From Myxococcales bacterium (GTDB taxonomy: Bacteria > Myxococcota_A > Polyangia > Polyangiales > Polyangiaceae), in the NCBI GenBank assembly GCA_016712525.1, contig JADJQX010000008.1, positions 496,001-560,000 on the forward strand: 64,000 nt of DNA. Reading direction: 5' to 3'. How positions within the stretch are numbered: position 1 is the stretch's first letter; the number at the start of each line of letters is the position of its first letter. Below, in pieces: positions 8,288 through 16,448 of this stretch. A program made the translations under genes and the position numbers. Below the pieces are notes generated by a model. The model searched no databases, had not been told where the DNA came from, and was given only the letters and a program-made list of their open reading frames with translations.

Positions 8288-9025
8288 GTGAACGTATCCC
8301 TGAAACTCGCCGCGACCATCGCCCTGACCTCGCTCGCCCTCACGGCTTGCGGCAAAGACGAGCCACCGCCCCAGACGCCCCCCGGCACCTACGGCGCGCA
8401 ACCCGGACAGCCCGGCTACGGACAGCCCGGCTACGGGCAGCCCGGGCAGCCCGGACAGCCGCCGCCCGGTTACCCGCAGCAGCCCGGCGCTCCCCAGCCC
8501 GGCGCTCCTCAGCCCGGCGCTCCCCAGCCCGGCGCTCCCCAGCCCGGCGCTCCCCAGCCTGGCATCCCCGGCTTCCCCGGCACGGCCCCGGCCGCTGGCG
8601 GCGCTGCGGGCGGAACGGCCACGCAGATCGACCCGAACCTCGCCGGCCTCGCCGCCGGCCCCATGATGCTCTACGCCAACGGCGAAGCGCCCGGCATGGC
8701 CAAAGAGGGCAACCTCGCCGCCGGCAACTTCCAGCCCGGGCAGACGCTCGAGGGCGCGTTCACCATCCAGCCGGGCAAGTGCTACACGCTCGTCGCGGCC
8801 GGCGCTGGCGTCTCCTCGATCGACCTCGAGATGTTCCTCGTCACGCCGATCCCCGGCATGCAGGGCTCGTTCGCGAAGAACACGAACAAGGGCGCGCAGA
8901 CCTCGATCGGTGGCAAGGCCAACTGCGTGAAGCTCGCGCTCTCGCCCGTGCCCGTCCAGGCCAAGTGGGTCGCCACGGCCAAGGCCGGCGCCGGCATCAT
9001 CGCCGTGCAGCTCTACTCGAAGTGA
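8288..9025 (+). CDS. Pro/Gly/Gln-repeat lipoprotein
   Basis: A 245-residue lipoprotein read from GTG at 8288, with AGGAG 9 nt upstream. A signal peptide ends in the lipobox LTAC. The next ~75 residues are a flexible linker of GQPGYGQPG and then GAPQP repeats, encoded by exact 15-bp tandem repeats. A compact C-terminal domain of about 150 residues follows, with two Cys (GKCYTLVAAGAG and KANCVKLAL) that could form a disulfide, including the block TLEGAFTIQPGKCYTLVAA. This C-terminal domain recurs in myxobacterial lipoproteins as far as I can recall, but its function is unknown. The longer open frame starting at 8168 has no supporting signal. Confidence 0.8.
   Translation: MNVSLKLAATIALTSLALTACGKDEPPPQTPPGTYGAQPGQPGYGQPGYGQPGQPGQPPPGYPQQPGAPQPGAPQPGAPQPGAPQPGAPQPGIPGFPGTAPAAGGAAGGTATQIDPNLAGLAAGPMMLYANGEAPGMAKEGNLAAGNFQPGQTLEGAFTIQPGKCYTLVAAGAGVSSIDLEMFLVTPIPGMQGSFAKNTNKGAQTSIGGKANCVKLALSPVPVQAKWVATAKAGAGIIAVQLYSK
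8483..8557 (+). repeat. five 15-bp tandem repeats inside the lipoprotein linker
   Basis: Five head-to-tail copies of CCCGGCGCTCCCCAG, one with a single C-to-T change, encoding PGAPQ in each unit. They form an in-frame linker that can gain or lose units without breaking the gene. Confidence 0.95.
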
Positions 9026-9066
9026 GACGACGACCGCTGCCCACCGCGGGCAGTTAGGCCGAAGAG

Positions 9067-9095
9067 GCGCCGCAGGATCGTACGATCCGCGGCGC
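9067..9095 (+). terminator. hairpin after the repeat lipoprotein gene
   Basis: GCGCCGC pairs with GCGGCGC, extended by GGATC/GATCC around a GTAC loop. It lies 42 nt after the stop. Only a weak T-run (CATTT) follows. Confidence 0.55.
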
Positions 9096-9161
9096 TTCGG
9101 CATTTCGGGCCGAAAATTCGGCGCGAAGCTCGGCGCGAAGTCGTGCTACTCGACCCTCGTC

Positions 9162-10436
9162 ATGCTCGACATCGCCTTCATTCGCCAGAACCCCGAGCTC
9201 GTCCAAGCGGCCATCACGAACAAGCGCCTCGAGCTCGACGTGAACGAGCTGCTCGCCGTCGACAAGGAGCGCCGCGACGGCATCGTGTCGGTCGACGCGA
9301 AGCGCGCCCGCAAGAATCAGCTCGCCGCGATGATCCCGAAGGCGAGCAAAGAAGAGCGCCAGGCCCTCATCGACGAGGCCAAGACCGTGCGCACGGAGCT
9401 CGAGGCCCTCGAGCCGAAGATGGCCGAGATCCAGCGGCGCTTCGACGACCTCATGCTGCGCGTCCCGAGCCTCCCCCGCCCCGAGGTGCCCATCGGCAAG
9501 GGCGAAGAGGACAACGTCGAGATCCGCAAGGTGGGTACGCCACGCACCTTCTCCTTCACCCCGAAGGATCACGTCGAGCTGGCCACGGGCCTCGGCCTCG
9601 CCAACTGGGATGGGCCGCGCAAGTTCGCGGGCGGCCGCTCGTACGCGCTCACCGGCATGGGCGCGATCCTCGAGATGGCCGTGACGCGCCTCGCGATCGA
9701 CGTGCTCGTCTCGCGGGGGCTCACGCCGGTCATCCCGCCCGTGATCGTGCGGGAGCGTGCGCTCGTCGGCACCGGGTTCTTCCCGCTCGGCCGCGAAGAG
9801 GCCTACTCCATCCCCGCCGACGATCTCTTCCTCGTCGGCACGAGCGAGGTCGCGCTCGTCTCGCTCCACGCGGACGACGTGCTCGACGCCTCGAGCCTGC
9901 CCATCCGGTACTGCGGCATGTCGCCGTGCTTCCGCCGCGAGGCCGGAGCTTCGGGCAAGGACACGAAGGGCCTCTACCGCGTGCACCAGTTCACCAAGGT
10001 GGAGCAGGTCGTGTTCTGCGCGCCGGACGAGGAGCTCGCCGAGAAGGAGCACTATGCCCTCCTCGCGAACGCCGAGGCGATCCTCGAGAAGCTCGAGATC
10101 CCGTACCGCGTGGCCATCGCGTGCACCGGCGAGATCGGCCTCGGGCAGACGCGCAAACACGAGGTCGAGTCGTGGATGCCCGGGCGAAACGCCTACGCCG
10201 AGACCCACTCGTGCTCGACCCTCGGCGATTTCCAGGCGCGCCGCTCGAACATCCGCTTCCGGAAGGAAGACGGCACGCTCGCGTTCCCTTACACGCTCAA
10301 CAACACGGCGATCGCGAGCCCGCGCATCTTGATCCCGCTCCTCGAGAACCACCAAAACGAGGACGGCTCGGTGACCGTGCCCAAGGCGCTCGTGCCGTAC
10401 ATGAACGGCGTCGAGGTCTTGCGCCCCAAGGCGTGA
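9162..10436 (+). CDS. serS: seryl-tRNA synthetase
   Basis: Charges tRNA-Ser with serine (class II aminoacyl-tRNA synthetase). The 424-residue length is standard. The N-terminal ~110 residues form the tRNA-binding coiled-coil arm. Motif 2 lies in CFRREAGASGKDTKGLYRVH followed by QFTKVEQ, and motif 3 is near the end (LNNTAIASPRILIPLLENHQ). The serine-pocket block THSCSTLGDFQARRSNIRF is intact. It is a single gene between two unrelated transcription units and converges on the gene that stops at 10464. The ATG at 9162 gives the classical MLDIAFIR start. Confidence 0.97.
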   Translation: MLDIAFIRQNPELVQAAITNKRLELDVNELLAVDKERRDGIVSVDAKRARKNQLAAMIPKASKEERQALIDEAKTVRTELEALEPKMAEIQRRFDDLMLRVPSLPRPEVPIGKGEEDNVEIRKVGTPRTFSFTPKDHVELATGLGLANWDGPRKFAGGRSYALTGMGAILEMAVTRLAIDVLVSRGLTPVIPPVIVRERALVGTGFFPLGREEAYSIPADDLFLVGTSEVALVSLHADDVLDASSLPIRYCGMSPCFRREAGASGKDTKGLYRVHQFTKVEQVVFCAPDEELAEKEHYALLANAEAILEKLEIPYRVAIACTGEIGLGQTRKHEVESWMPGRNAYAETHSCSTLGDFQARRSNIRFRKEDGTLAFPYTLNNTAIASPRILIPLLENHQNEDGSVTVPKALVPYMNGVEVLRPKA

Positions 10437-10463
10437 CGCGGAGACGAGGCGGCGGCGCGGCGC

Positions 10464-12386
10464 TCAGACGAGCCGGACAGGGGACGCGAACGCCGCCTCG
10501 CCGTGCCGGAACGGGAGCTTTTTTCCCTTCAGCGTGAGGTACGCCCCCGCCGAAGCGAGACACACCACGAAGGCGAGGAGCAAGAGCACCCAAGTGCTGC
10601 TCCTGCGGCGAGGCGCGTCGGTCGATGGTGGAGGCGCGACGGGCGCCGCGTCGGGCGAAGGCGCGCCGAACGGAGCGCCCCCGAACGATCCGGAGGGCAC
10701 GGGCCCCGACATCGGCCCCGAGCCAAACCCGTTCGGCATCCCGCCAGGTTGACCGGGCATCGCGCCAGGTTGACCGGGCATCGCGCCAAGTTGACCGGGC
10801 ATCGCGCCAGGCTGACCGGGCATCGCGCCAGGCTGACCGGGCATCGCGCCAGGCTGACCGGGCATCGCGCCAGGTTGACCGGGCATCGCGCCAGGCTGAC
10901 CGGGCATCGCGCCGAACCCTTGTGAGGGAGAAGGCCCTTGCGGGCCTGGCAGCGGCCCACCGAGCAGCGCCGCCCCTGGTGGCCCGGAGAAGCTCACCGG
11001 GGTGCGGACCGCGAGCGGCCCCGGCGAAGGCGCGCCACTCTGCGGCGCGGGGAAGCCTGGCGCCACGGCTCCCATGGATCCCGAGGGATAGCGGGCGGCC
11101 TCCGGCATCGGACCGTAGCCCGGACCGGCCCCGTAAGGCCCGAGCCCCGGCATCGCGGGAGCCACGGGGGGGGCCACCGGCGACGGCATGGATCCGGAAG
11201 GGAAACGCTGGGGCTCTGCGCCCTGCGCCGGGCCGAGCGCGAAGGCTTGCGCGGGCGGTGGAGAAGGCGGACCCGCGCCCAGAGGCGGTCCTTGAGGCGC
11301 TTGCACCGCGCCCATTTGCCCCGAGGGGAACCGCTTGGGCTCGTTCCCCGAAAGGCCGATGTGCGGGTTCGACCCCGAGGGCGCGCGCCCCTCGGACGCT
11401 CCTGCCGGGAGGCCCACCGCGGGGGGACGCGGCGAGGCCTCGACCTCGGGCCAAGAGGGTGCATTCTGCACATTTTGGGTCGGCAGGGGGAGCCCACCCG
11501 GCGGGCTCTTCGTGGCGTCGTTTCGTGAGCCGAGCGCCATGGTGGCCGCGAACGGAGCGGCGGGAGCGGGGGGCGCGGGGCGCGGGGGCTCGGCGCGTGG
11601 AGGAGCTGGGCTGCCGGCGGGCCCGAGGCGACCCGCGAGGATGTCGGCGGGCGTGAGGCCGAGCGGGAGCGTGTTCGGGGCGTGGGGCTTCACGCTCTCG
11701 GCGAGGAGCTGCCGCGCGGCCGCCGGGCTCATGGCCGCCGTCACCTCGTTCGCCGCGGGGGGGTCGAAATCGAGGTTGGGGAGGCCACCCGTCGGATCGA
11801 CCGGCTTCTTGGTGAGGAGCAGCGCCTCGCTCGACTCGACACCGCTCATGGGGACGAGCGGCTCCGGAACGAACCCGGCCTTCGTACCTGCGAGATCGCC
11901 CTCGAGGGCGGCGCGGGTGCGAAGGAGCTTCACGACCTCGGGGGCGACCTGAGTGGTGACGAGGCTGCGCGGCTCCCGGCTCGACCGAATCGACTCCACG
12001 TCGAGGTCGTCCGGGACGAAGATCGGCCCCCGCTCCGTCGCGTCGTCGAAGCCTCGCTCGGGGATCGTCGACGGGACGACCTCGGCGTTGCCCCACACGT
12101 CGAGCGAGGGCGCAGGGCGCGCCACGGTCGCCTCGTTCCCCGCGGGAGGGAACGACGAGGTCGTTCGGATGGCCACCATCGACGGCGAGGACACCTTGCG
12201 CGCGCGGAGGAGCGCCGTCGGGTCGACCGCACCGGCGGATGGCTTCAACCGCGCCCCGGGCCCCTCCATGATCAGGCGGCGAACGTCGGCGCGAGAGAGC
12301 TTCTGCGTCAGCGCCGCGTCCTCGTCGTCTTCGAGGAGCCCCGGGTCCGGCGGCTCTCCTGGGTCGCGTGGGGTCTTCCCCGCCAT
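10464..12386 (-). CDS. long Pro/Gly-rich protein with C-terminal membrane anchor and tandem repeats
   Basis: A 640-residue protein of unknown function. The N-terminal ~60 residues are acidic then basic (LTQKLSRADVRRLIMEGPG) and may be a short folded module. The bulk is disordered Pro/Gly/Ala/Ser sequence. A motif of the form (R/K)(F/Y)PSG(Q/S)M occurs three times at roughly residues 345, 388 and 433, plus a degenerate VPSGSF, and may be a linear binding motif. Eight GAMPGQP units follow, then a hydrophobic segment STWVLLLLAFVVCLASAGAY near residue 610 and a short basic tail. The topology suggests a cytoplasmic disordered arm tethered at its C-terminus to the inner membrane. It is a single gene divergent from the SUMF1 lipoprotein. 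Confidence 0.7.
   Translation of the reverse strand: MAGKTPRDPGEPPDPGLLEDDEDAALTQKLSRADVRRLIMEGPGARLKPSAGAVDPTALLRARKVSSPSMVAIRTTSSFPPAGNEATVARPAPSLDVWGNAEVVPSTIPERGFDDATERGPIFVPDDLDVESIRSSREPRSLVTTQVAPEVVKLLRTRAALEGDLAGTKAGFVPEPLVPMSGVESSEALLLTKKPVDPTGGLPNLDFDPPAANEVTAAMSPAAARQLLAESVKPHAPNTLPLGLTPADILAGRLGPAGSPAPPRAEPPRPAPPAPAAPFAATMALGSRNDATKSPPGGLPLPTQNVQNAPSWPEVEASPRPPAVGLPAGASEGRAPSGSNPHIGLSGNEPKRFPSGQMGAVQAPQGPPLGAGPPSPPPAQAFALGPAQGAEPQRFPSGSMPSPVAPPVAPAMPGLGPYGAGPGYGPMPEAARYPSGSMGAVAPGFPAPQSGAPSPGPLAVRTPVSFSGPPGAALLGGPLPGPQGPSPSQGFGAMPGQPGAMPGQPGAMPGQPGAMPGQPGAMPGQPGAMPGQLGAMPGQPGAMPGQPGGMPNGFGSGPMSGPVPSGSFGGAPFGAPSPDAAPVAPPPSTDAPRRRSSTWVLLLLAFVVCLASAGAYLTLKGKKLPFRHGEAAFASPVRLV
10744..10911 (-). 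repeat. eight 21-bp tandem repeats coding for GAMPGQP
   Basis: Eight units with period exactly 21 bp (plus-strand form CCAGGTTGACCGGGCATCGC plus one G), differing only at a few third positions and one Pro-to-Leu change. They are in frame with the host gene. Confidence 0.95.
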
Positions 12387-12537
12387 ACCCAGATGCTAGC
12401 GTCGCTTTCGGGGCCTGGGCCAACTCGATTGCTAAGACGGTCGATTATTGGCCGAGGGGGGATCCGGCGTTCAGCGCCGCGGGGCGTTTTGCGCCGAGAA
12501 CTTGGTCGCAGGGTTTCCGGCGATTTACCGGGGAAAG

Positions 12538-13653
12538 GTGACCTACGAACGCCCCACCACCTTCGCCGTGCTCTTCACCCTGTCGGCCCTCGTCGCTCCC
12601 GCGTGCGATTCGGGCGCGAGCCGCGCCACGGATGAGCCGATCCCCGCCCCGTCCGCGAGCGTGCCTCGCGACGAGCCGAAGGCCGAGAGCGAAAAGGACA
12701 CGGGGCAAGGGGACACGGCGCGCCCCGCGGCGGAGCTCGACACGGGCGGCGCGTGCCCCGAGGGGATGGCGCTCGTCGACGGCGACTACTGCAGCGCGGT
12801 CGAGCAGCGGTGCAAAGAGGGCAAGAGCTGGTACGCGAAGTGGAACGACAAGACGATCTGCCTCGAGTTCGAGGCCCCGTCGAAGTGCGTCGGCACGAAA
12901 GAGCACAAGCGGTTCTGCATGGACCGCTACGAGTACCCGAACCGCGCCGGCGTGCGGCCCACGGTGATGAACGACTTCCCGATGGCCCAGCGTTTGTGCG
13001 CCGACCAAGGCAAGCGGGTGTGCACCGAGACCGAGTGGACGATGGCGTGCGAGGGGCCCGAGTACAAGCCGTACCCCTACGGCTTCGCACGAGATCCCGA
13101 GATCTGCCGAGGGGATCAGAAGGGCGTGGAGCCCGAGCCCGAGGGCACGAGCGAGAACGGGATCCCGTTCTACAAGTTCGCGTCGAAGGATCGCGAGGTC
13201 CGAAGGGCCGAGCTCGAGAGGCTTTGGCAGGGCGTCCCCTCGGGGTCGCAGCCGAAGTGCGTGAGCGACTACGGCGTCTACGACATGCCCGGAAACGCCG
13301 ACGAGCTCGCCGCGGCCGAGTCCAAGGAGAGCCTCTACGACAACGTGACCACGGGCGGGCCGTGGCGCTACGGCGTCAGGAACCAGTGCCGCCCCAAGAT
13401 CACGACCCACAACGAGGGCTTCGCCTACTACTACCTGAGCTTCCGCTGCTGCGCCGAGGCCGACGGGAAGCCGACCGATCCTCGCTCGCCCAAGCAGATC
13501 CGCAGGCACGAAGAGTGGCGAGGCGGCAAGCCTCCCGTACGCGACAGCTGGGACGGCGACCCGATGCCCGACGCGACCCAGGGCGCGCTCGAGCCCAAGC
13601 GCGAGAAGCCCGCGCGAAAGACGGCGAAGGCGCCGAAGCCCGAGCCTCGCTGA
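12538..13653 (+). CDS. SUMF1/formylglycine-generating-enzyme-fold lipoprotein
   Basis: A 371-residue exported protein read from GTG at 12538, where GGGGAAAG acts as a weak ribosome site. The signal peptide ends at a lipobox near PAC, followed by an Asp/Glu-rich linker. The folded domain (from about residue 70) has the SUMF1/FGE pattern: CPEGMALVDG, FCMDRYEYPN, PMAQRLCADQGKRVCTETEW, then GVYDMPGNADELA, the equivalent of the usual GNVWEW block. The family includes true formylglycine enzymes and many non-catalytic surface proteins; the two copper-binding Cys of FGE cannot be assigned here, so a binding role is more likely than sulfatase activation. Multiple Cys suggest disulfides. The C-terminus is Lys/Pro-rich. 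Confidence 0.75.
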   Translation: MTYERPTTFAVLFTLSALVAPACDSGASRATDEPIPAPSASVPRDEPKAESEKDTGQGDTARPAAELDTGGACPEGMALVDGDYCSAVEQRCKEGKSWYAKWNDKTICLEFEAPSKCVGTKEHKRFCMDRYEYPNRAGVRPTVMNDFPMAQRLCADQGKRVCTETEWTMACEGPEYKPYPYGFARDPEICRGDQKGVEPEPEGTSENGIPFYKFASKDREVRRAELERLWQGVPSGSQPKCVSDYGVYDMPGNADELAAAESKESLYDNVTTGGPWRYGVRNQCRPKITTHNEGFAYYYLSFRCCAEADGKPTDPRSPKQIRRHEEWRGGKPPVRDSWDGDPMPDATQGALEPKREKPARKTAKAPKPEPR

Positions 13654-13673
13654 GGCTTCCCCTCCGAAGACGA

Positions 13674-13719
13674 ATGCCCCTCGGCTCGTGTGCAGACTGC
13701 ACGCATGCGCGAGGGGCAT
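13674..13719. terminator. long hairpin between the SUMF1 gene and tRNA-Cys
   Basis: Perfect 10-bp inverted repeat ATGCCCCTCG / CGAGGGGCAT enclosing a second inverted repeat (GTGCA-GAC-TGCAC). It lies between two converging transcription units, so it may end both. There is no T-tract. Confidence 0.55.
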
Positions 13720-13734
13720 CGACGTTACGGGCGG

Positions 13735-13806
13735 AGGCGTGGATGGGATTCGAACCCACGTATGATGGTTTTGCAAACCATTGCCTAACCACTTGGCTAC
13801 CACGCC
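13735..13806 (-). tRNA. tRNA-Cys (anticodon GCA)
   Basis: Complete cloverleaf on the minus strand. The acceptor arms GGCGTGG / CCACGCC pair fully. The anticodon stem is ATGGT/ACCAT with loop TTGCAAA, and the anticodon GCA sits at 13774-13772. The T-arm contains GGTTCGAATCC. The discriminator base is T, as is usual for cysteine tRNAs. The 3' CCA is not encoded. No other tRNA is adjacent. Confidence 0.97.
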
Positions 13807-13916
13807 GCCCGAGCTTGCGCTCTGCAACGAGGACTTAGCCGAAAGGGGCGGGCGAGGTCAACGCCTTCCGCGTGGTGGCCCTCCTCGGGCCGACGAAACC
13901 GGGTATGGTGCGGCCC

Positions 13917-14468
13917 ATGCTCGTGCTTCGTTCCCTCGCATTTTTCCTGGTTCTCGCGGCGGCGGCGCTCGCCCTCTCCGGCTGCGGGACCCCATGGCGT
14001 GTGCTCAGCCAGGCGAACCCGAACCCGATCGGCCCGCGGTCGAAGCTGACCGTCCAGAAGATGACGTTCGAGAACCTCCAAGTAGGCGAAAAGAGCGACA
14101 AGCAGTACGCGGGCGAAAAAGAGGACAAGACCGCCGCGGCGTGGGAGGGCGACAAAGCCGAGATGGCGCAGGCCTTCGCGAGGGCCTTCATCGAGGCCCA
14201 GGAGCCGCTCCAGACCGGCGACAACGGGGACTTCGTCGTGCAGCTCAACTGCACCTTCATCGAGCCGGGGTTCTACGCGTACGTGGCGAGCGCGCCGGCC
14301 GAGATCCACGTCCGGGTGCGGGTCGTCGACCGCGCCGGCACGCTCGTCGACGAGATCGAGATCCGCACGGCCTCGAGCGACATGGCGAAACGAACGCGGC
14401 TTCGAAACGCGGCCGACGCCGCCGGCGCGGCGCTCGCCAAATACCTGAAGAAACGCGTCGGGCTGTGA
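13917..14468 (+). CDS. conserved lipoprotein, function unknown
   Basis: A 183-residue lipoprotein. The signal peptide ends in the lipobox LSGC and the mature form is about 160 residues. Charged, mostly soluble; sequence such as SKLTVQKMTFENLQVGEKSD and a central helix (DKAEMAQAFARAFIEAQEPL) are visible, and the second half alternates like a beta-sandwich (FVVQLNCTFIEPGFYAYVAS, IHVRVRVVDRAGTLVDEIEI). This arrangement resembles other small periplasmic lipoproteins but I cannot name a family. The start at 13917 gives the best signal peptide; ATG codons 12 and 45 nt upstream are possible. The stop overlaps the next gene by 4 nt (GTGA), so these three genes form an operon. Confidence 0.75.
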   Translation: MLVLRSLAFFLVLAAAALALSGCGTPWRVLSQANPNPIGPRSKLTVQKMTFENLQVGEKSDKQYAGEKEDKTAAAWEGDKAEMAQAFARAFIEAQEPLQTGDNGDFVVQLNCTFIEPGFYAYVASAPAEIHVRVRVVDRAGTLVDEIEIRTASSDMAKRTRLRNAADAAGAALAKYLKKRVGL

Positions 14469-14815
14469 GCGACGAGGCGAAGCCCTCCGAGCCCGCTCTC
14501 TTCGAGGAGGATCCGAAGGCGGAGCTCGCGTCCCTCCGCGCCGAGCTGCGAGAGACGCGCGAGCTCCTTCGTGAGCTCGTGGCGATGCTCGGGGAACGTG
14601 GGCTCGTCGATCCCGTCGAGGTGAGGGCGCGCCTCGCCAACGCGCGGAGGCAAGGGCACACCGACGCGCACCCCTACCGCGCCGCCGCACCCCCGGCCGA
14701 GCCGCCTCCCGCGGGCACGGTCGCGTGCGCCAAATGCGGCACGATCGTCCCCGAGCGAAAGGTGTTCACGAACGCGAACGGGCGGTTTTGCCGCGACTGC
14801 TTCGAGCCCGCATGA
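14465..14815 (+). CDS. small coiled-coil protein with C-terminal zinc ribbon
   Basis: A 116-residue cytoplasmic protein. Residues ~15-45 form a Leu/Glu/Arg-rich helix (AELASLRAELRETRELLREL) with coiled-coil periodicity. After a Pro/Ala linker comes a zinc-ribbon-like module, CAKCGTIVP...FCRDCF, with two CxxC pairs about 20 residues apart. It starts with GTG inside the stop of the lipoprotein gene and ends with TGA inside the ATG of the next gene (ATGA), so it is locked between both. The function is unknown; a scaffold or nucleic-acid-binding role fits the architecture but is a guess. Confidence 0.72.
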   Translation: MSDEAKPSEPALFEEDPKAELASLRAELRETRELLRELVAMLGERGLVDPVEVRARLANARRQGHTDAHPYRAAAPPAEPPPAGTVACAKCGTIVPERKVFTNANGRFCRDCFEPA

Positions 14816-16416
14816 GCCACGCCGTCGTGCGACGTGACGCGCTCGTCGCGAGGCTCCTCGTGGTCTTCGCGAGCTTCGCCTTTCGCCTGCCGGAGCTCGT
14901 CCACGCAGGCGAGGTGAACTCCGACTCGGCGATCGTCGGGCTCCAGGCGATGCACGTCATGAAGGGCGAGACCTCGGCCTTTCTGTGGGGCAGCGGATAC
15001 CAGAGCGCCGCGGACGCCTACTGGGCCGCACCGTTCTTTGCGAGCTTCGGCAAGACCCCGTATTCACTCGTCTTTTCGGCCCTCACGCTGCACGTGCTCG
15101 GCACCTTGGCGATGCTCTCGATGGGCGAGCGGCACGCGCGGCTCGCCCGGCTCTCGCGCCCGAGCTACGCCGGCGCCCTCGTGAGCCTCCCGCTCGTGCT
15201 CACGACCGCCGCGATCCACACCTACGCGCTCTACCCGCCGCGGCAGCTCTCGATCACGGCGGCCCTCGTCGCGCTTTGGCTCGTCGACAGGGCATCGACG
15301 TCGCGTTTCCGGCTCGGGCATCTCTTCGGCGGAGCGGCGCTGTCCGGGCTCGCGTGCGCAGCCGATCCGTACGCGCTCGTGTTCGTGCCGCTCGTGGGTC
15401 TCTCGGTCGCCTTGTCTTCGCTCGAGGGCCCCATGGGCCGCGCGCACGTGAGGCTCCTCGCGTCGAGCCGCGACCGCCGCGACGTCGCGGTGCGCCTCGG
15501 GGCGGCCCTCTTCGGCGCCGCGGCGGGGGCCGTGCCGGTCTGGCTCATGTGGCGTTCGCAGGGCGCGCGCCTCGGCGTGACGAACCTCGACGCCTCGCGC
15601 GTCGCGCACAACACGAAGCTCCTGCTGGAGACGTGCGGGCCGTGGGCGTTCGGCATGACGAGCTACTACGCCAGGGTCTCCATGGACTACGCCCCATGGG
15701 ACATGCACCCGGCCTACGCGCTCTTCGCGAAGGCCGGAGGGTGCCTCTTTTTGGCCTTTTTCCCCGCGGCGCTGCTACTCGCCGTCACGAAACGGCGGCT
15801 CCGGTTCGCGTCGCGGAGGGCCGGGGTGGTCGGCGCCCTCGCCCTGCCGCTCACGCTCTACGGGTTTCTCACCTCGGTCATGGTGATGGACCATTTCTCG
15901 ATGCGGTACCTCGCGAGCATTCCGCTGCTCGCGCCGTTCGCCCTCGTGCCGCTCCTCGTCTCCCTCGGGCCGAAGCGGCTCGCGTGGCTGCTCGTCGCGC
16001 CGCTCGCGGCGGCGGGGATCTCGGGGTGGGTGTCGTTCGGGCCGGACGTGCGTGGCCCGCTCGTCGCGCCGAGACCGGTCGGCCCCACGGACGAGGCGCG
16101 CCTCCACGAGGCGCTCTCGCGGGAGGGCGTGACCTATGCCATGGCCGACTACTGGACGGCCTACCGCGTGACCTTCATGACCCAAGAGGGGCTCGTCGTC
16201 GTCCCGACACACGAAAAACAAGACCGGTACCGACCCTACCGCGACGCGTTCGAGCGAGCCTCACGCGTCGCGTATCTCGTCGATCCGAAGCGGTCCTCCG
16301 AGGCCCCCGAGGTCGTCGGCGAGGCCCTCGCGAAGGGCGAGCTGTGCGGCAGAGGGCGCGTCCGCCGCGCCGATGTGGGGCGCTTCGTCGTGTTCGTGGT
16401 CGACCGCGCGCTCTGA
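14812..16416 (+). CDS. polytopic membrane protein, GT-C glycosyltransferase-like
   Basis: A 534-residue integral membrane protein with about ten hydrophobic segments and a soluble C-terminal domain of roughly 110 residues. The first loop reads GEVNSDSAIVGLQAMHVMKG followed by ETSAFLWGSGYQSAADAYW. This resembles the acidic first-loop and GQxYxG region of GT-C (PMT/GT39-like) enzymes that use lipid-linked sugars, with Glu and Asp as candidate catalytic residues. Donor and acceptor are unknown. It is the last gene of the three-gene cluster starting at 13917 and converges on the phosphate transporter. It could also be an uncharacterised membrane protein unrelated to glycosylation. Confidence 0.65.
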   Translation: MSHAVVRRDALVARLLVVFASFAFRLPELVHAGEVNSDSAIVGLQAMHVMKGETSAFLWGSGYQSAADAYWAAPFFASFGKTPYSLVFSALTLHVLGTLAMLSMGERHARLARLSRPSYAGALVSLPLVLTTAAIHTYALYPPRQLSITAALVALWLVDRASTSRFRLGHLFGGAALSGLACAADPYALVFVPLVGLSVALSSLEGPMGRAHVRLLASSRDRRDVAVRLGAALFGAAAGAVPVWLMWRSQGARLGVTNLDASRVAHNTKLLLETCGPWAFGMTSYYARVSMDYAPWDMHPAYALFAKAGGCLFLAFFPAALLLAVTKRRLRFASRRAGVVGALALPLTLYGFLTSVMVMDHFSMRYLASIPLLAPFALVPLLVSLGPKRLAWLLVAPLAAAGISGWVSFGPDVRGPLVAPRPVGPTDEARLHEALSREGVTYAMADYWTAYRVTFMTQEGLVVVPTHEKQDRYRPYRDAFERASRVAYLVDPKRSSEAPEVVGEALAKGELCGRGRVRRADVGRFVVFVVDRAL

Positions 16417-16448
16417 CGTTACGCCCCGGTCGGGCCGGGTCGCGCGAA

